Source of the DNA: Microbacterium sp. Nx66 | Lineage (GTDB): Bacteria > Actinomycetota > Actinomycetes > Actinomycetales > Microbacteriaceae | Direction: 5' to 3' | Assembly: GCF_904066215.1 (NCBI RefSeq) | Contig: NZ_LR880474.1 | Location: 124,001 to 188,000, forward strand | DNA: 64,000 nt | Shown: piece after piece, positions 24,936-33,695 of the stretch | How the letters are laid out: every line of letters begins with the position of its first letter | Position numbering within the stretch: position 1 is the first letter of the stretch | Translations under genes and position numbers: made by a program | Notes under the pieces: model-generated | What the model was told of the DNA's origin: nothing | Seen by the model: only the letters and a program-made list of their open reading frames with translations | Databases searched by the model: none

Positions 24936-25703
24936 ATGACCTCCCTCTCCTCTGCGCCGCTCGTCGAAGCGGCCCCCGCCGAGGCCCTGCGCCTCAGCGG
25001 CCTCGTCAAGACCTACGGTTCCGGCAGCACCCGGGTGACCGCACTCCGAGGCATCGACCTCGCCATCGCGCGGGGCTCGTTCACCGCGATCATGGGGCCG
25101 TCCGGCTCCGGCAAGAGCACACTGCTGCACAGTGCCGCAGGTCTCGACCGCCCGACCAGTGGCACGGTGCACCTGGGCGGCACCGAGATCTCCGCGCTCA
25201 CGCCCCGGCAGCTCACGGCCTTCCGCCGCGACCACGTGGGCTTCGTCTTCCAGGCCTACAACCTGCTGCCGGCGCTGAGCGTGGAGGACAACATCACCCT
25301 CCCGCTGCGCCTCGGCCGCCGCCCCCTCGATCACGGCCGGCTCGAGACGCTGCTCGACGCGGTGGGGCTCACCGACCGTCGCCACCGTCGCCCTGCAGAG
25401 CTCTCCGGCGGACAGCAGCAGCGCGTCGCGATCGCCCGAGCCCTCATCACCCGCCCGCACGTCGTGTTCGGCGACGAGCCCACCGGGGCCCTGGACTCCC
25501 GCACCGGGAAGCAGGTGCTCGACCTCCTCGCGCACACCGCGAAGGAGCTGCATCAGACCGTGGTCGTCGTCACCCACGATCCCGTGGTGGCGTCCCACGC
25601 CGACCGGGTGATCTTCCTCGCCGACGGGGCGTTCGCCGGACATCTCGACGGCGGCACCCCGCAGCAGATCACGGATCGCATGAGCACGCTGGGGGAGTGG
25701 TGA
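24936..25703 (+). CDS. MacB-type ABC transporter ATP-binding protein
   Basis: This 255-residue ATPase has Walker [17 protein letters not shown], signature [15 protein letters not shown] and Walker [13 protein letters not shown], which together are characteristic of MacB/LolD-like ATPases. The start at 24936 follows the divergent kinase promoter region; frames upstream are spurious. The stop overlaps the permease start (TGATG). It supplies energy for the FtsX-type permease, probably in an export or resistance role controlled by the adjacent two-component system. Confidence 0.94.
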   Translation: MTSLSSAPLVEAAPAEALRLSGLVKTYGSGSTRVTALRGIDLAIARGSFTAIMGPSGSGKSTLLHSAAGLDRPTSGTVHLGGTEISALTPRQLTAFRRDHVGFVFQAYNLLPALSVEDNITLPLRLGRRPLDHGRLETLLDAVGLTDRRHRRPAELSGGQQQRVAIARALITRPHVVFGDEPTGALDSRTGKQVLDLLAHTAKELHQTVVVVTHDPVVASHADRVIFLADGAFAGHLDGGTPQQITDRMSTLGEW

Positions 25704-28207
25704 TGTCGGCCGCGCCGCTCGGGCTCGGACGGATCATCCGCGCCGACCTCCGTCATCATCGGCGCAGTCTCGCCGGGGTCTTCGTCGCCATCTTCGTCGC
25801 GAGTGCGCTCGTCACCGGACTCGGCGTGCTCGTCGAGTCCGGCATCCGCGGCGGCCTCGCCCCGCAGCGCTACACGGCGGCCGAGGTGGTCGTCGGGGCG
25901 GTGCAGCAGGTCGACGTGCCGGAGGACCTGCCGGTGCCGCTGCGTGAGCGCGCTCCCGTCCCCGCCGACGCCGCGCGCGAGATCGCTGCGCTTCCGGGCG
26001 TCGAGGCCGTGGTCGCCGACGTGACCGTGCCTCTGTCGGTGCCCGGCGGGACGGCCCCTGCCGTGGTCGAGGCGCACCCCTGGTCCGCGACGGCACTCAC
26101 CGGCTTCACGCTCGCGGAGGGGCGGGAGCCCGCCGCCGACGACGAGGTCGTGGTGGTCTCCGGAGCCGGGCACGCCGTGGGCGACTCCCTTGCGCTCGCC
26201 CACGGCGGCATCGCGGCGACGTACACGGTCGTCGGTGTGGTCTCGGCGGAGAGCCTGCCGGAGCGCGCGGTGTCGGTGTTCCTGACGGACGAGCGCATCA
26301 GCGACCTCGACCCGCACGACGGGGCCCCGCAGGCGCTCGGCGTGTTCGTCGACGGGGACCCCGAGCGCACGGCGGTCGCGATCCGCGAGGCGTTCCCGGA
26401 TCTGGTCGCCCGGACCGGAGACGCCAGAGGAGACGTGGAGTTCCTCGACTCGGCGGCGGCGCGCACCCTGCTCATCGCTATCGGCAGCGCGTTCGTCGGC
26501 ACCTGCATCCTCGTCGCCCTCTTCATCGTCGCCGGCACGCTGTCGCTGTCGGTCCAGGCGCGTCGCCGCGAGTATGCCCTGCTCCGCGCGGTGGGGGCGA
26601 CCCCGTCGCAGGTGCACGCCCTCATCGCGCGGGAGACGCTCGCGGTCGCCGTCGTCGCCGCGCTGCTCGGGATCGCCCCGGGGTACCTGCTGTCCTCCGC
26701 ACTGCAGTCGGCGTTCGTGGCCGGAGGAGTCATCCCCGGCGACTTCGCCCTCGCGCTGAGCCCGTTCCCGGCGTTGAGCGCACTGGTGCTGGTGCTCGGA
26801 GCGGCCTGGGGAGCGGCGCGCATCGCGGCCCGGCGCCCCGCCCGCCTCGATCCGATCGAGGCGCTGCGCGAGTCCTCGACGGGCCAGGGCCCGATCGGCC
26901 TGCCCCGCATCATCACCGGCATCGTGTTCGCCGCCGCCGGCGTCTCGGTCTCGACCGTCCCGCTGATGCTCCGCGGCGACGCAGCGGTGGGCGCCTCCGC
27001 CGGGGCCGCGATCATGCTCATCGTGGCGCTCGCGCTCCTGGGACCGTGGCTCGTCGCCCTGTGCGTGCGCCTCGTCGGGCCGGTGCTGCGTCGTTCGTCG
27101 GCCGCGGGCTTCCTCGCCGCCGCCCACACCACCGCGGGCAGTCGGCGGATGGCGGCCGCGATCCTCCCGATCGCCCTCGGCATCGGGTTGGGTCTCGTGC
27201 AGATCGGCGGGCCGGCGATCGTTGCGGACGAGGCCGCGACCCAGGCCCGGGCCGGGGTCACCGCCGACCTGCGTGTGGCCGCCCCGGCCGGGCTCTCCCC
27301 CGACGCCGTCGGCGCGCTGCGCGACGAGCCGGGGGTGACGGCAGCGACCGGCGTGGTCGCCAGCACCGCGGTGCTCGACTCGCTCGACATCGAAGGTCAG
27401 ATCGAGCGCACGGAGTACGTGCTCCAGGGCGTGGACCCGACGACCGCGGACGGCCTGCTCGACCTGCGGGTGCAGGAGGGGTCCCTCACCGCCCTCGACG
27501 GCGGTGCGACCGTCGCGGTCAGCGCCGATGCGGCGCACACGCTCGGCCTCGACGTCGGCGACCCGGTGACGGGCGTCCTCGGCGACGGGGCGCCGCTGGA
27601 GGCGACCGTGGTCGGCATCTACGAGCGCGGTCTCGGGTTCGGCGATCTCACCATGGCGGTCGACCACGTCCGCGCGCACACCTCCGCAGCGCTCGACTCG
27701 TTCGCCCTCGTGTCGGTGGACGGTGACGCGCCGGCCGACGCCTTCGCCGCCGACGGTCTGCAGGTGGCCCCCGGCTCGGGTCAGAAGCCCAGCATGACCG
27801 AGGCCGTGTCGCAGCAGGGATGGGTGAGCCTCATCGGTCTGCTGGTCATCCTCGGGTACATCGCGATCGCCGTCGTGAACACGCTCGTCATGGCGACGGG
27901 GGAGCGGTCCCGGGAGTTCGCCCTGCTGCAGCTCATCGGCGCCTCCCGGGGACAGGTGCGCGCCACGATGCGCACCGAGGCGATCCTGATCGCCGCCCTC
28001 GCGATGGTCTTCGGTGTGCTGGTGGCGATCCCGCCGCTGATGGGGATGAGCTACGGCATCTCCGGGCAGCCGCTCCCGGCGATGCCCGTGCTCGGCTCCC
28101 TCGCGATCGTCGGCGGCATGGGCGCACTCGCCCTCGTCGCGCTGCGGGTCGCGACAGGGGCCGCGCTGCGCCGCCGCCCGATCGAGGAGATCGGCTCTCG
28201 CGAGTAG
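25703..28207 (+). CDS. FtsX/MacB-type ABC transporter permease, two FtsX modules
   Basis: This 834-residue permease contains two copies of a MacB-like module. Each copy has an extracytoplasmic domain and an FtsX core: residues ~250-395 contain the membrane segment LVALFIVAGTLSLSVQARRREY and then ALLRAVGATPSQV, and a second core near the C-terminus contains REFALLQLIGASRGQV. This duplicated arrangement is common in actinobacteria. It is transcribed with the ATPase and ends at a strong terminator. The substrate is unknown; exporters of this class move peptides, antibiotics or lipids rather than small nutrients. Confidence 0.93.
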   Translation: MSAAPLGLGRIIRADLRHHRRSLAGVFVAIFVASALVTGLGVLVESGIRGGLAPQRYTAAEVVVGAVQQVDVPEDLPVPLRERAPVPADAAREIAALPGVEAVVADVTVPLSVPGGTAPAVVEAHPWSATALTGFTLAEGREPAADDEVVVVSGAGHAVGDSLALAHGGIAATYTVVGVVSAESLPERAVSVFLTDERISDLDPHDGAPQALGVFVDGDPERTAVAIREAFPDLVARTGDARGDVEFLDSAAARTLLIAIGSAFVGTCILVALFIVAGTLSLSVQARRREYALLRAVGATPSQVHALIARETLAVAVVAALLGIAPGYLLSSALQSAFVAGGVIPGDFALALSPFPALSALVLVLGAAWGAARIAARRPARLDPIEALRESSTGQGPIGLPRIITGIVFAAAGVSVSTVPLMLRGDAAVGASAGAAIMLIVALALLGPWLVALCVRLVGPVLRRSSAAGFLAAAHTTAGSRRMAAAILPIALGIGLGLVQIGGPAIVADEAATQARAGVTADLRVAAPAGLSPDAVGALRDEPGVTAATGVVASTAVLDSLDIEGQIERTEYVLQGVDPTTADGLLDLRVQEGSLTALDGGATVAVSADAAHTLGLDVGDPVTGVLGDGAPLEATVVGIYERGLGFGDLTMAVDHVRAHTSAALDSFALVSVDGDAPADAFAADGLQVAPGSGQKPSMTEAVSQQGWVSLIGLLVILGYIAIAVVNTLVMATGERSREFALLQLIGASRGQVRATMRTEAILIAALAMVFGVLVAIPPLMGMSYGISGQPLPAMPVLGSLAIVGGMGALALVALRVATGAALRRRPIEEIGSRE

Positions 28208-28218
28208 GCCCGCGACCA

Positions 28219-28254
28219 CCGGAGGGCGCATCGGGACCCCGGTGCGCCCTCCGG
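28219..28254 (+). terminator. Terminator of the MacB-like operon
   Basis: CCGGAGGGCGCA pairs perfectly with TGCGCCCTCCGG around a 12-nt loop, 11 bp after the permease stop. Confidence 0.85.
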
Positions 28255-28446
28255 CGTGCGCCCGGGGTGAAAAGGAGGGGTGAATTCCCCCGGTTCGGAC
28301 GGGGGCCTCCGCGGCAGCCGGGCAGGCTGGCGGAGGCCCGGACCGAGTCCACCCTGCCCGAAAGGGTGCTCGGCGGTCGCCTGAGGGGGCGGGGGCTTCC
28401 GTGTGCGCGGACGCGTGCCGGAACGCGATGAATGGGGAGAGCAGTC
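28255..28446 (+). other. Leader/promoter region of the giant surface protein
   Basis: No gene is present. GGGCCTCCGC (28303-28312) pairs with 28330-28339, and flanking CGG/CCG bases extend the stem. GGGGAGAG precedes the start ATG as ribosome site. The GCGTAAT/GTCTCAT element seen at 42-55 kb is absent here, so this gene is probably controlled differently. Confidence 0.5.
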
Positions 28447-31400
28447 ATGGGATTCCGTGTTGCCCGCAAGGACCGCACGTCCGATGGCCTTCCGCCGGAG
28501 CGGCGCAGCCGCTGGCGGGGCCGGACGAAGAGGCTGATCGGCGGTGCCGTGAGCACGGCGCTCGTCGCGTCGTCGATGATCGTCGTCGGCGGGACGCTGA
28601 CCGCCGCGCCTGCCGCCGCGGCAGAGCCGTTCCTCTGCACGCCGGGAGCGGTGTACGTGCAGAGCGCCACCGAGGTGCGCGAGTTCGCCGTGAACGAGCA
28701 GGGCGGCACCCTCGGCGCCACGAGCATCGGCCTCGGCCACTCCGACAACGGGCTCGGCCTGTCGGCGGACGGAACGTACGCGTACACGGTGACCAACGTC
28801 GGCACGGACAAGGTGCTGGCCAAGCACGACCGTCGGGGCGAGGGAACGACGACCCGAACGCCGTTCACGCTGGGAACCAGCCGCACAGACTCCTCTGTCC
28901 TCCGAGGGGCCGTGCATCCCGTCACGGGCGTGTACTACTTCGCCAGCGGCACGCTCGATGGCGCCATCAACCTTTATGCGTGGAACGAGAGCGTCACGCC
29001 GCAGACCTACGTGCAGGTAGGCAAGCTGCGCCCGACTACCGGCAGCAGCGCCTTCGGGGCCAACGGCGACATGGCCTTCAGTGCCTCCGGTCAGCTCGTG
29101 CTGGTCGCCGACCGATACATCTACTCCGCCGACCTGCCCGCAACGCTCCAGCCCAGCACGGCCACGATCGATGCCAAGCAGGTGCACGACATGGGCGCGG
29201 GCGTGCAGGGCAACGGCATCGCGTTCGGGAACCTCGGCCACATCTTCGTCTCGGTTGGGGGGACCAACCCGTACATCGTCGAGGTCGATCTGCCCCGCGG
29301 ACAGACCGTCAACACCACCTCGCTCGGCACCTTCTCGCCCACCGACATGGCGAGCTGCACGTTCCCGAACACGCTGACGCTGAAGAAGGATCTCCCCGAA
29401 GGCCGTCACGCCGGGACCGACCAGTTCGGGCTCCGCGTGCAGTCGCCGGTCGGCTACCAGGTCGCGCAGACCGACGCCGTCACCCGTGGCGACCGCTCCG
29501 GTCTGCAGCCGGACTACGTCGGCCCCGTGTTCACCAACCAGGGAGACACCTTCCGGCTGTCCGAGTCGGCGGCGGGCTCGACCGACCTCACGAAGTACGA
29601 CGCCTCCCTCGTCTGCCTGCAGGTGAACGCCGACGGCTCGACCACCCCGGTGGCCGTCACCGCCGACGGACAGGTCACCCAGCCGTCCGGCCCGCTCGGC
29701 ACCGACGTCACGTGCACCTACACGAACGTCCGCCTCGCGCCGGACCTCGCTCTCCGCAAGACCTCCGACCCCGCCGACGGCACCGCCGTGCAGCCCGGCC
29801 AGCGACTGACCTACACGGTGCAGGCCGAGAACACCGGCAACACCCGCCTCGACCCGGTCACCGTGACCGACGACCTGTCGGGTGTGCTCGCCAACGCCGA
29901 GTACCAGGGCGACGTGGCCACGGCGATCGACGGCGACCCGGTGTCGTCCGGCGCCGCCACCGTCACGGGCGACGACCTCGCCTGGACCGGTGCCCTCGAG
30001 CCCGGGCAGGTACTCACGATCACGTACTCCGTCGTCGTCGACGAGGGCGTGGAGGGCGAGCGCATCGCCAACCGCGTCACCGCATCCGGCACCCCGCCCG
30101 GGGGGCTGCCTCCGATCACCCCTCCAGCCGTCACCACCGAGCACCCCGTCGCCGGCTTCGAGGTCGCGAAGACCTCCGATCCCGCCGCGGGCACCGTGGT
30201 GGAGCCGGGCCAGACCATCGAGTACACCGTCACGGGCACGAACACCGGGGCGACCGTCCTGAACCCGGCGACCGTCACCGACGATCTCTCCGGCGTGCTC
30301 GCGAGCGCCGCCTTCAACGACGACATCACGACCACGGTCGGCGGCACCACCGTCACCACGGGCGGCGCGACCCTGACCGGGAACGCCCTCGCCTGGACCG
30401 GAACGCTTCAGCCCGGACAGACCGTGACGATCACGTACTCGGTGACCGTGGGCGACGACACCTCCGGCGAGATCCTGCGCAACAGCGTGACCGGATCGGG
30501 CACTCCCACCACCCCGAACCCGGGCAACCCGACCGGGCCGCAGGTTCCGGGTGACCCCATCGTCCCGCCGACGGTCACCACCGAGCACCCCGTGATCGGC
30601 TCCGGCTTCACGATCTCGAAGTCGGCCGACCCCGCCTCCGGCACGGCCGTGTCCGCCGGTGACACGATCACCTACACGATCACCGGCACCAATACGGGCG
30701 ACACCGACCTCGATCCCGCGGAGATCGTCGACGACCTGTCGGGCGTGCTCGGCTCCGCCGGCTACAACGACGACGTCACGGCCGACCGCGGCTCCGTGCG
30801 GGTCGCCGACGCCACCCTCACCTGGACCGGCGCTATCCCGCGCGGGGAATCGGTCACGATCCGCTACACCGTGACGGTGGACGCGGGTGTCGAGAAGGCC
30901 CTGCTGCACAACGTCGTCACCGGATCGGCCACGCCGCAGATCCCGATCGACCCCGCCGACCCCTCCGGGGCGAAGACGCCGGGGACCCCGATCGTCCCGC
31001 CGGCGGCGGAGACGGAGCACCCCGTCGTCGACACGGGCTTCGAGGTCACGAAGTCGGCCGACCCGGCCTCCGGCACCGCCGTCCGCGCGGGTGACACGAT
31101 CACCTACACGGTCTCGGGCGTCAACACCGGCAACACGGTCCTCGACCCCGCGACGATCGTCGACGACCTCTCGGCCGTCCTCGCGAACGCGGAGTACGGC
31201 GGCGACGCGAAGGCCTCGTCCGGATCCGTCACGCTCTCCGGCACCACCCTCACCTGGACCGGGACGCTCGCTCCCGGCGACCGCGTCGACATCACCTACA
31301 CGGTGACGGTGGACGAGGAGGCGACGGGCGTGCTGCTCCGCAACACGGTGTCCGGTGAGGGCACCCCGCTGATCCCGACCGACCCGACCGACCCGGAGAG

Positions 31401-33645
31401 TCCGACGACGCCGGGCACCCCGGTCGAGACCCCGCCGGCGACGACGGAGCACCCCGTCGCGACCCCCGGGTTCACCGTCACCAAGACGGCCGACCCGGCG
31501 ACGGGCACGCGCGTCGACCCCGGCACCGTGATCACCTACACCGTGACCGGCCGCAACACGGGCGACACCGTCCTCGACCCCGTCGAGATCGGCGACGACC
31601 TGCGCGCGGCGCTGGCCCACGCGGCGTACAACGACGACGTGTCCGCGACCCGCGGCGATGTCCGCGTGGCCGACGGCGCCCTGTCGTGGAACGGCGTGCT
31701 GCGCCCCGGCCAGGACGTCGTGATCACCTACTCGGTGACCGTCGACGCCACCGCCGGCGGCGAGACCATCGCGAACACGGCGACGGGAGAGGCGACCCCG
31801 CTCATCCCCGCCGACCCGAGCGACCCCGAGAGCCCCACGACTCCCGGCACGCCGATCACGCCGCCGCCGTCAAGCACGGAGCACCCCGTGAACGAGCCCG
31901 GCTTCGCGTTCGCCAAGACCGTCGACCCCGCCGCCGGTACCGCTGTCGACCCCGGTGACGTGCTCACCTACACGCTGACCGCGGTCAACACGGGCCAGAC
32001 GGCGCTCGACCCGGTGACGATCACCGACGACCTGTCCGGCGTGCTGCCGTACGCGACGTTCAACGCGGACGCCGTGGCGAGCATCGCGGGTGCCGCTGCG
32101 GCTCCCGCGACCCTGGACGGCACCGAGCTGTCGTGGACGGGGGCGCTCGCGGTCGGCCAGACCGTGACCGTCACCTACTCCGTGACCGTGAGCGCCGACG
32201 GCGTCGGCACCGTGATCGAGAACGCGGCGTCCGCGACGGCGACCCCGCCCGGAGGATCCACGATCACGCCGCCGCCCGGTGTCACGACCAACCCGGTCAA
32301 CGAGCCCGGATTCTCGGTCTCGAAGAGCGTCGACCCGGCTGCGGGCACGGCGGTCGACCCGGGCAGTGTCCTCACCTACACGGTGACCGGCGTGAACACG
32401 GGGGAGACGGCTCTCGACCCTGTCACCATCACCGATGACCTCTCCGGTGTCCTGGCGCACGCCGAGTACAACGACGATGCGACCGCGACGATCGGCGGCA
32501 CGGTGACCACCGCGCCGACGGTGGCCGAGGAGGGGCTGTCGTGGACGGGTGCGCTGCAGGTCGGCGAGACCGTCACGATCACCTACTCGGTGACCGTGCG
32601 GGCGGATGCCGGCGGGTCCGTGATCGAGAACTCGGCCTCCGGCTCGGCGACCCCGCCCGGTGGCGTGCCGCCCATCGAGACGCCGCCGGCGACGACCGAG
32701 AACCCCGTGAACGAGCCGGGCTTCGAGCTGCACAAGTTCGCCGACCCCGCCTCCGGCACGCGTGTCGACCCGGGCAGCGTCGTCACCTACACGGTGACCG
32801 GCGTGAACACGGGGGAGACGGCGCTGGCTCCGGTCCGCATCGTCGACGACCTCTCGGGTGTGCTCGCCCACGCCGCCTACAACGGCGACGCGACGGCGAC
32901 CCTGAGCGACGGCACCGCCGCGACACCCGTCGTCGCGGGAGATGAGCTCACCTGGACCGGTGACCTCGCGGTCGGCGAGCGCGTCACGATCACCTACTCG
33001 GTGACCGTGCACGGCGACGCCGGCGGCGTGATCATCGCGAACACCGTCGAGGGCACGGCGACGCCTCCGGGTGGCGCCGAGCTGACCCCGCCGCCGGTGA
33101 CGACGGAGAACCCCGTCGGCACCCCGGGCTTCGCGTTCGTCAAGACGTCCGACCCCGCATCCGGCTCCGCCGTCGCGACGGGCAGCGTCGTGACCTACAC
33201 CCTCACCGGCACCAACACCGGCGAGACGGGTCTGGACGAGGTCGTCGTCACGGACGACCTGGCCGGAGTGCTGCGGCACGCCGACCTCCGCGGCTCGGCG
33301 ACCGCCACGGTGGGTGACCGTGCGGTGGCCGCGCCGACGATCGACGGCACGACGCTGCGCTGGACCGGCAGCCTCGCGGAAGGGGAGCGCGTCGTGATCA
33401 CCTATGCGGTGACCGTGCACGCCGACGCGGCGGGAGCGACGCTGCGGAACGCGGCCACGGCGTCGGCCACGCCTCCCGGCGGGGAGACGATCACGCCCCC
33501 GACGAGCACGACCGAGAACCCGGTGCTGACGCCGCTCGCCCTCACGGGTGGACAGCTGGCGCCGTGGGTCCTCGGGCTCGCGATCGCCCTCCTGATCGGC
33601 GGTGCCGTGCTGCTGCTGGTGCGCCGACGCCGCCTGCAGAGCTAG
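28447..33645 (+). CDS. Giant DUF11-repeat surface protein with LALTG sorting signal
   Basis: This 1,732-residue protein has a long signal peptide (residues ~29-59, ending AAPAAAAEP), a predicted beta-propeller-like N-terminal part, a prealbumin-like domain (residues ~310-435), nine DUF11 repeats of ~135-145 residues, and a C-terminal LALTGG motif followed by a membrane helix and RRRR. The last part is a cell-wall sorting signal; LAXTG is the form used by class E sortases of high-GC actinobacteria. Each repeat carries TYTVTG.NTG and DDLSGVL motifs and should form a rigid Ig-like rod holding the N-terminal domain away from the wall. ATG 28447 is chosen for its ribosome site. A convergent MalT-like regulator lies downstream. 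An adhesin or stalk role is inferred. Confidence 0.88.
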   Translation: MGFRVARKDRTSDGLPPERRSRWRGRTKRLIGGAVSTALVASSMIVVGGTLTAAPAAAAEPFLCTPGAVYVQSATEVREFAVNEQGGTLGATSIGLGHSDNGLGLSADGTYAYTVTNVGTDKVLAKHDRRGEGTTTRTPFTLGTSRTDSSVLRGAVHPVTGVYYFASGTLDGAINLYAWNESVTPQTYVQVGKLRPTTGSSAFGANGDMAFSASGQLVLVADRYIYSADLPATLQPSTATIDAKQVHDMGAGVQGNGIAFGNLGHIFVSVGGTNPYIVEVDLPRGQTVNTTSLGTFSPTDMASCTFPNTLTLKKDLPEGRHAGTDQFGLRVQSPVGYQVAQTDAVTRGDRSGLQPDYVGPVFTNQGDTFRLSESAAGSTDLTKYDASLVCLQVNADGSTTPVAVTADGQVTQPSGPLGTDVTCTYTNVRLAPDLALRKTSDPADGTAVQPGQRLTYTVQAENTGNTRLDPVTVTDDLSGVLANAEYQGDVATAIDGDPVSSGAATVTGDDLAWTGALEPGQVLTITYSVVVDEGVEGERIANRVTASGTPPGGLPPITPPAVTTEHPVAGFEVAKTSDPAAGTVVEPGQTIEYTVTGTNTGATVLNPATVTDDLSGVLASAAFNDDITTTVGGTTVTTGGATLTGNALAWTGTLQPGQTVTITYSVTVGDDTSGEILRNSVTGSGTPTTPNPGNPTGPQVPGDPIVPPTVTTEHPVIGSGFTISKSADPASGTAVSAGDTITYTITGTNTGDTDLDPAEIVDDLSGVLGSAGYNDDVTADRGSVRVADATLTWTGAIPRGESVTIRYTVTVDAGVEKALLHNVVTGSATPQIPIDPADPSGAKTPGTPIVPPAAETEHPVVDTGFEVTKSADPASGTAVRAGDTITYTVSGVNTGNTVLDPATIVDDLSAVLANAEYGGDAKASSGSVTLSGTTLTWTGTLAPGDRVDITYTVTVDEEATGVLLRNTVSGEGTPLIPTDPTDPESPTTPGTPVETPPATTEHPVATPGFTVTKTADPATGTRVDPGTVITYTVTGRNTGDTVLDPVEIGDDLRAALAHAAYNDDVSATRGDVRVADGALSWNGVLRPGQDVVITYSVTVDATAGGETIANTATGEATPLIPADPSDPESPTTPGTPITPPPSSTEHPVNEPGFAFAKTVDPAAGTAVDPGDVLTYTLTAVNTGQTALDPVTITDDLSGVLPYATFNADAVASIAGAAAAPATLDGTELSWTGALAVGQTVTVTYSVTVSADGVGTVIENAASATATPPGGSTITPPPGVTTNPVNEPGFSVSKSVDPAAGTAVDPGSVLTYTVTGVNTGETALDPVTITDDLSGVLAHAEYNDDATATIGGTVTTAPTVAEEGLSWTGALQVGETVTITYSVTVRADAGGSVIENSASGSATPPGGVPPIETPPATTENPVNEPGFELHKFADPASGTRVDPGSVVTYTVTGVNTGETALAPVRIVDDLSGVLAHAAYNGDATATLSDGTAATPVVAGDELTWTGDLAVGERVTITYSVTVHGDAGGVIIANTVEGTATPPGGAELTPPPVTTENPVGTPGFAFVKTSDPASGSAVATGSVVTYTLTGTNTGETGLDEVVVTDDLAGVLRHADLRGSATATVGDRAVAAPTIDGTTLRWTGSLAEGERVVITYAVTVHADAAGATLRNAATASATPPGGETITPPTSTTENPVLTPLALTGGQLAPWVLGLAIALLIGGAVLLLVRRRRLQS
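29748..33530 (+). repeat. Nine tandem DUF11 units (about 410-430 bp each)
   Basis: Units start near 29748, 30168, 30612, 31044, 31476, 31908, 32316, 32730 and 33138. They share long DNA stretches as well as protein motifs, and units 6-8 are the closest to each other. Units can therefore recombine and change copy number. Confidence 0.85.
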
Positions 33646-33658
33646 CGGTTCCGCCGGA

Positions 33659-33692
33659 GAGCCCCGCCCGTCGTCTGCGACGGGCGGGGCTC
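33659..33692. terminator. Bidirectional terminator
   Basis: GAGCCCCGCCCGTCG pairs perfectly with its complement around a 4-nt TCTG loop, between the converging surface-protein and LuxR-regulator genes. Confidence 0.92.
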
Positions 33693-33695
33693 TCG

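Noticed and set aside
24837..24950. A possible fourth copy of the 58-bp hairpin element (GTGCGGGATGGGA at 24893)
   Set aside because: Only the first 13 bases match. The 3' end lacks the complementary GATCCCGCAC and the internal spacing is lost.
22139..28207. A BceRS/BceAB-type peptide-sensing pair
   Set aside because: The kinase is of the HisKA_3/NarL type with four helices, and the permease has two full FtsX modules, so it belongs to the MacB/LiaRS-like group rather than the Bce group.
28051..31620. Very long open frames on the minus strand opposite the giant surface protein (over 1,000 codons)
   Set aside because: They mirror the repeat structure of the plus-strand gene, have Arg/Gly/Asp-rich unnatural composition and no ribosome site or recognised fold. 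High-GC codon bias keeps the antisense frame open.
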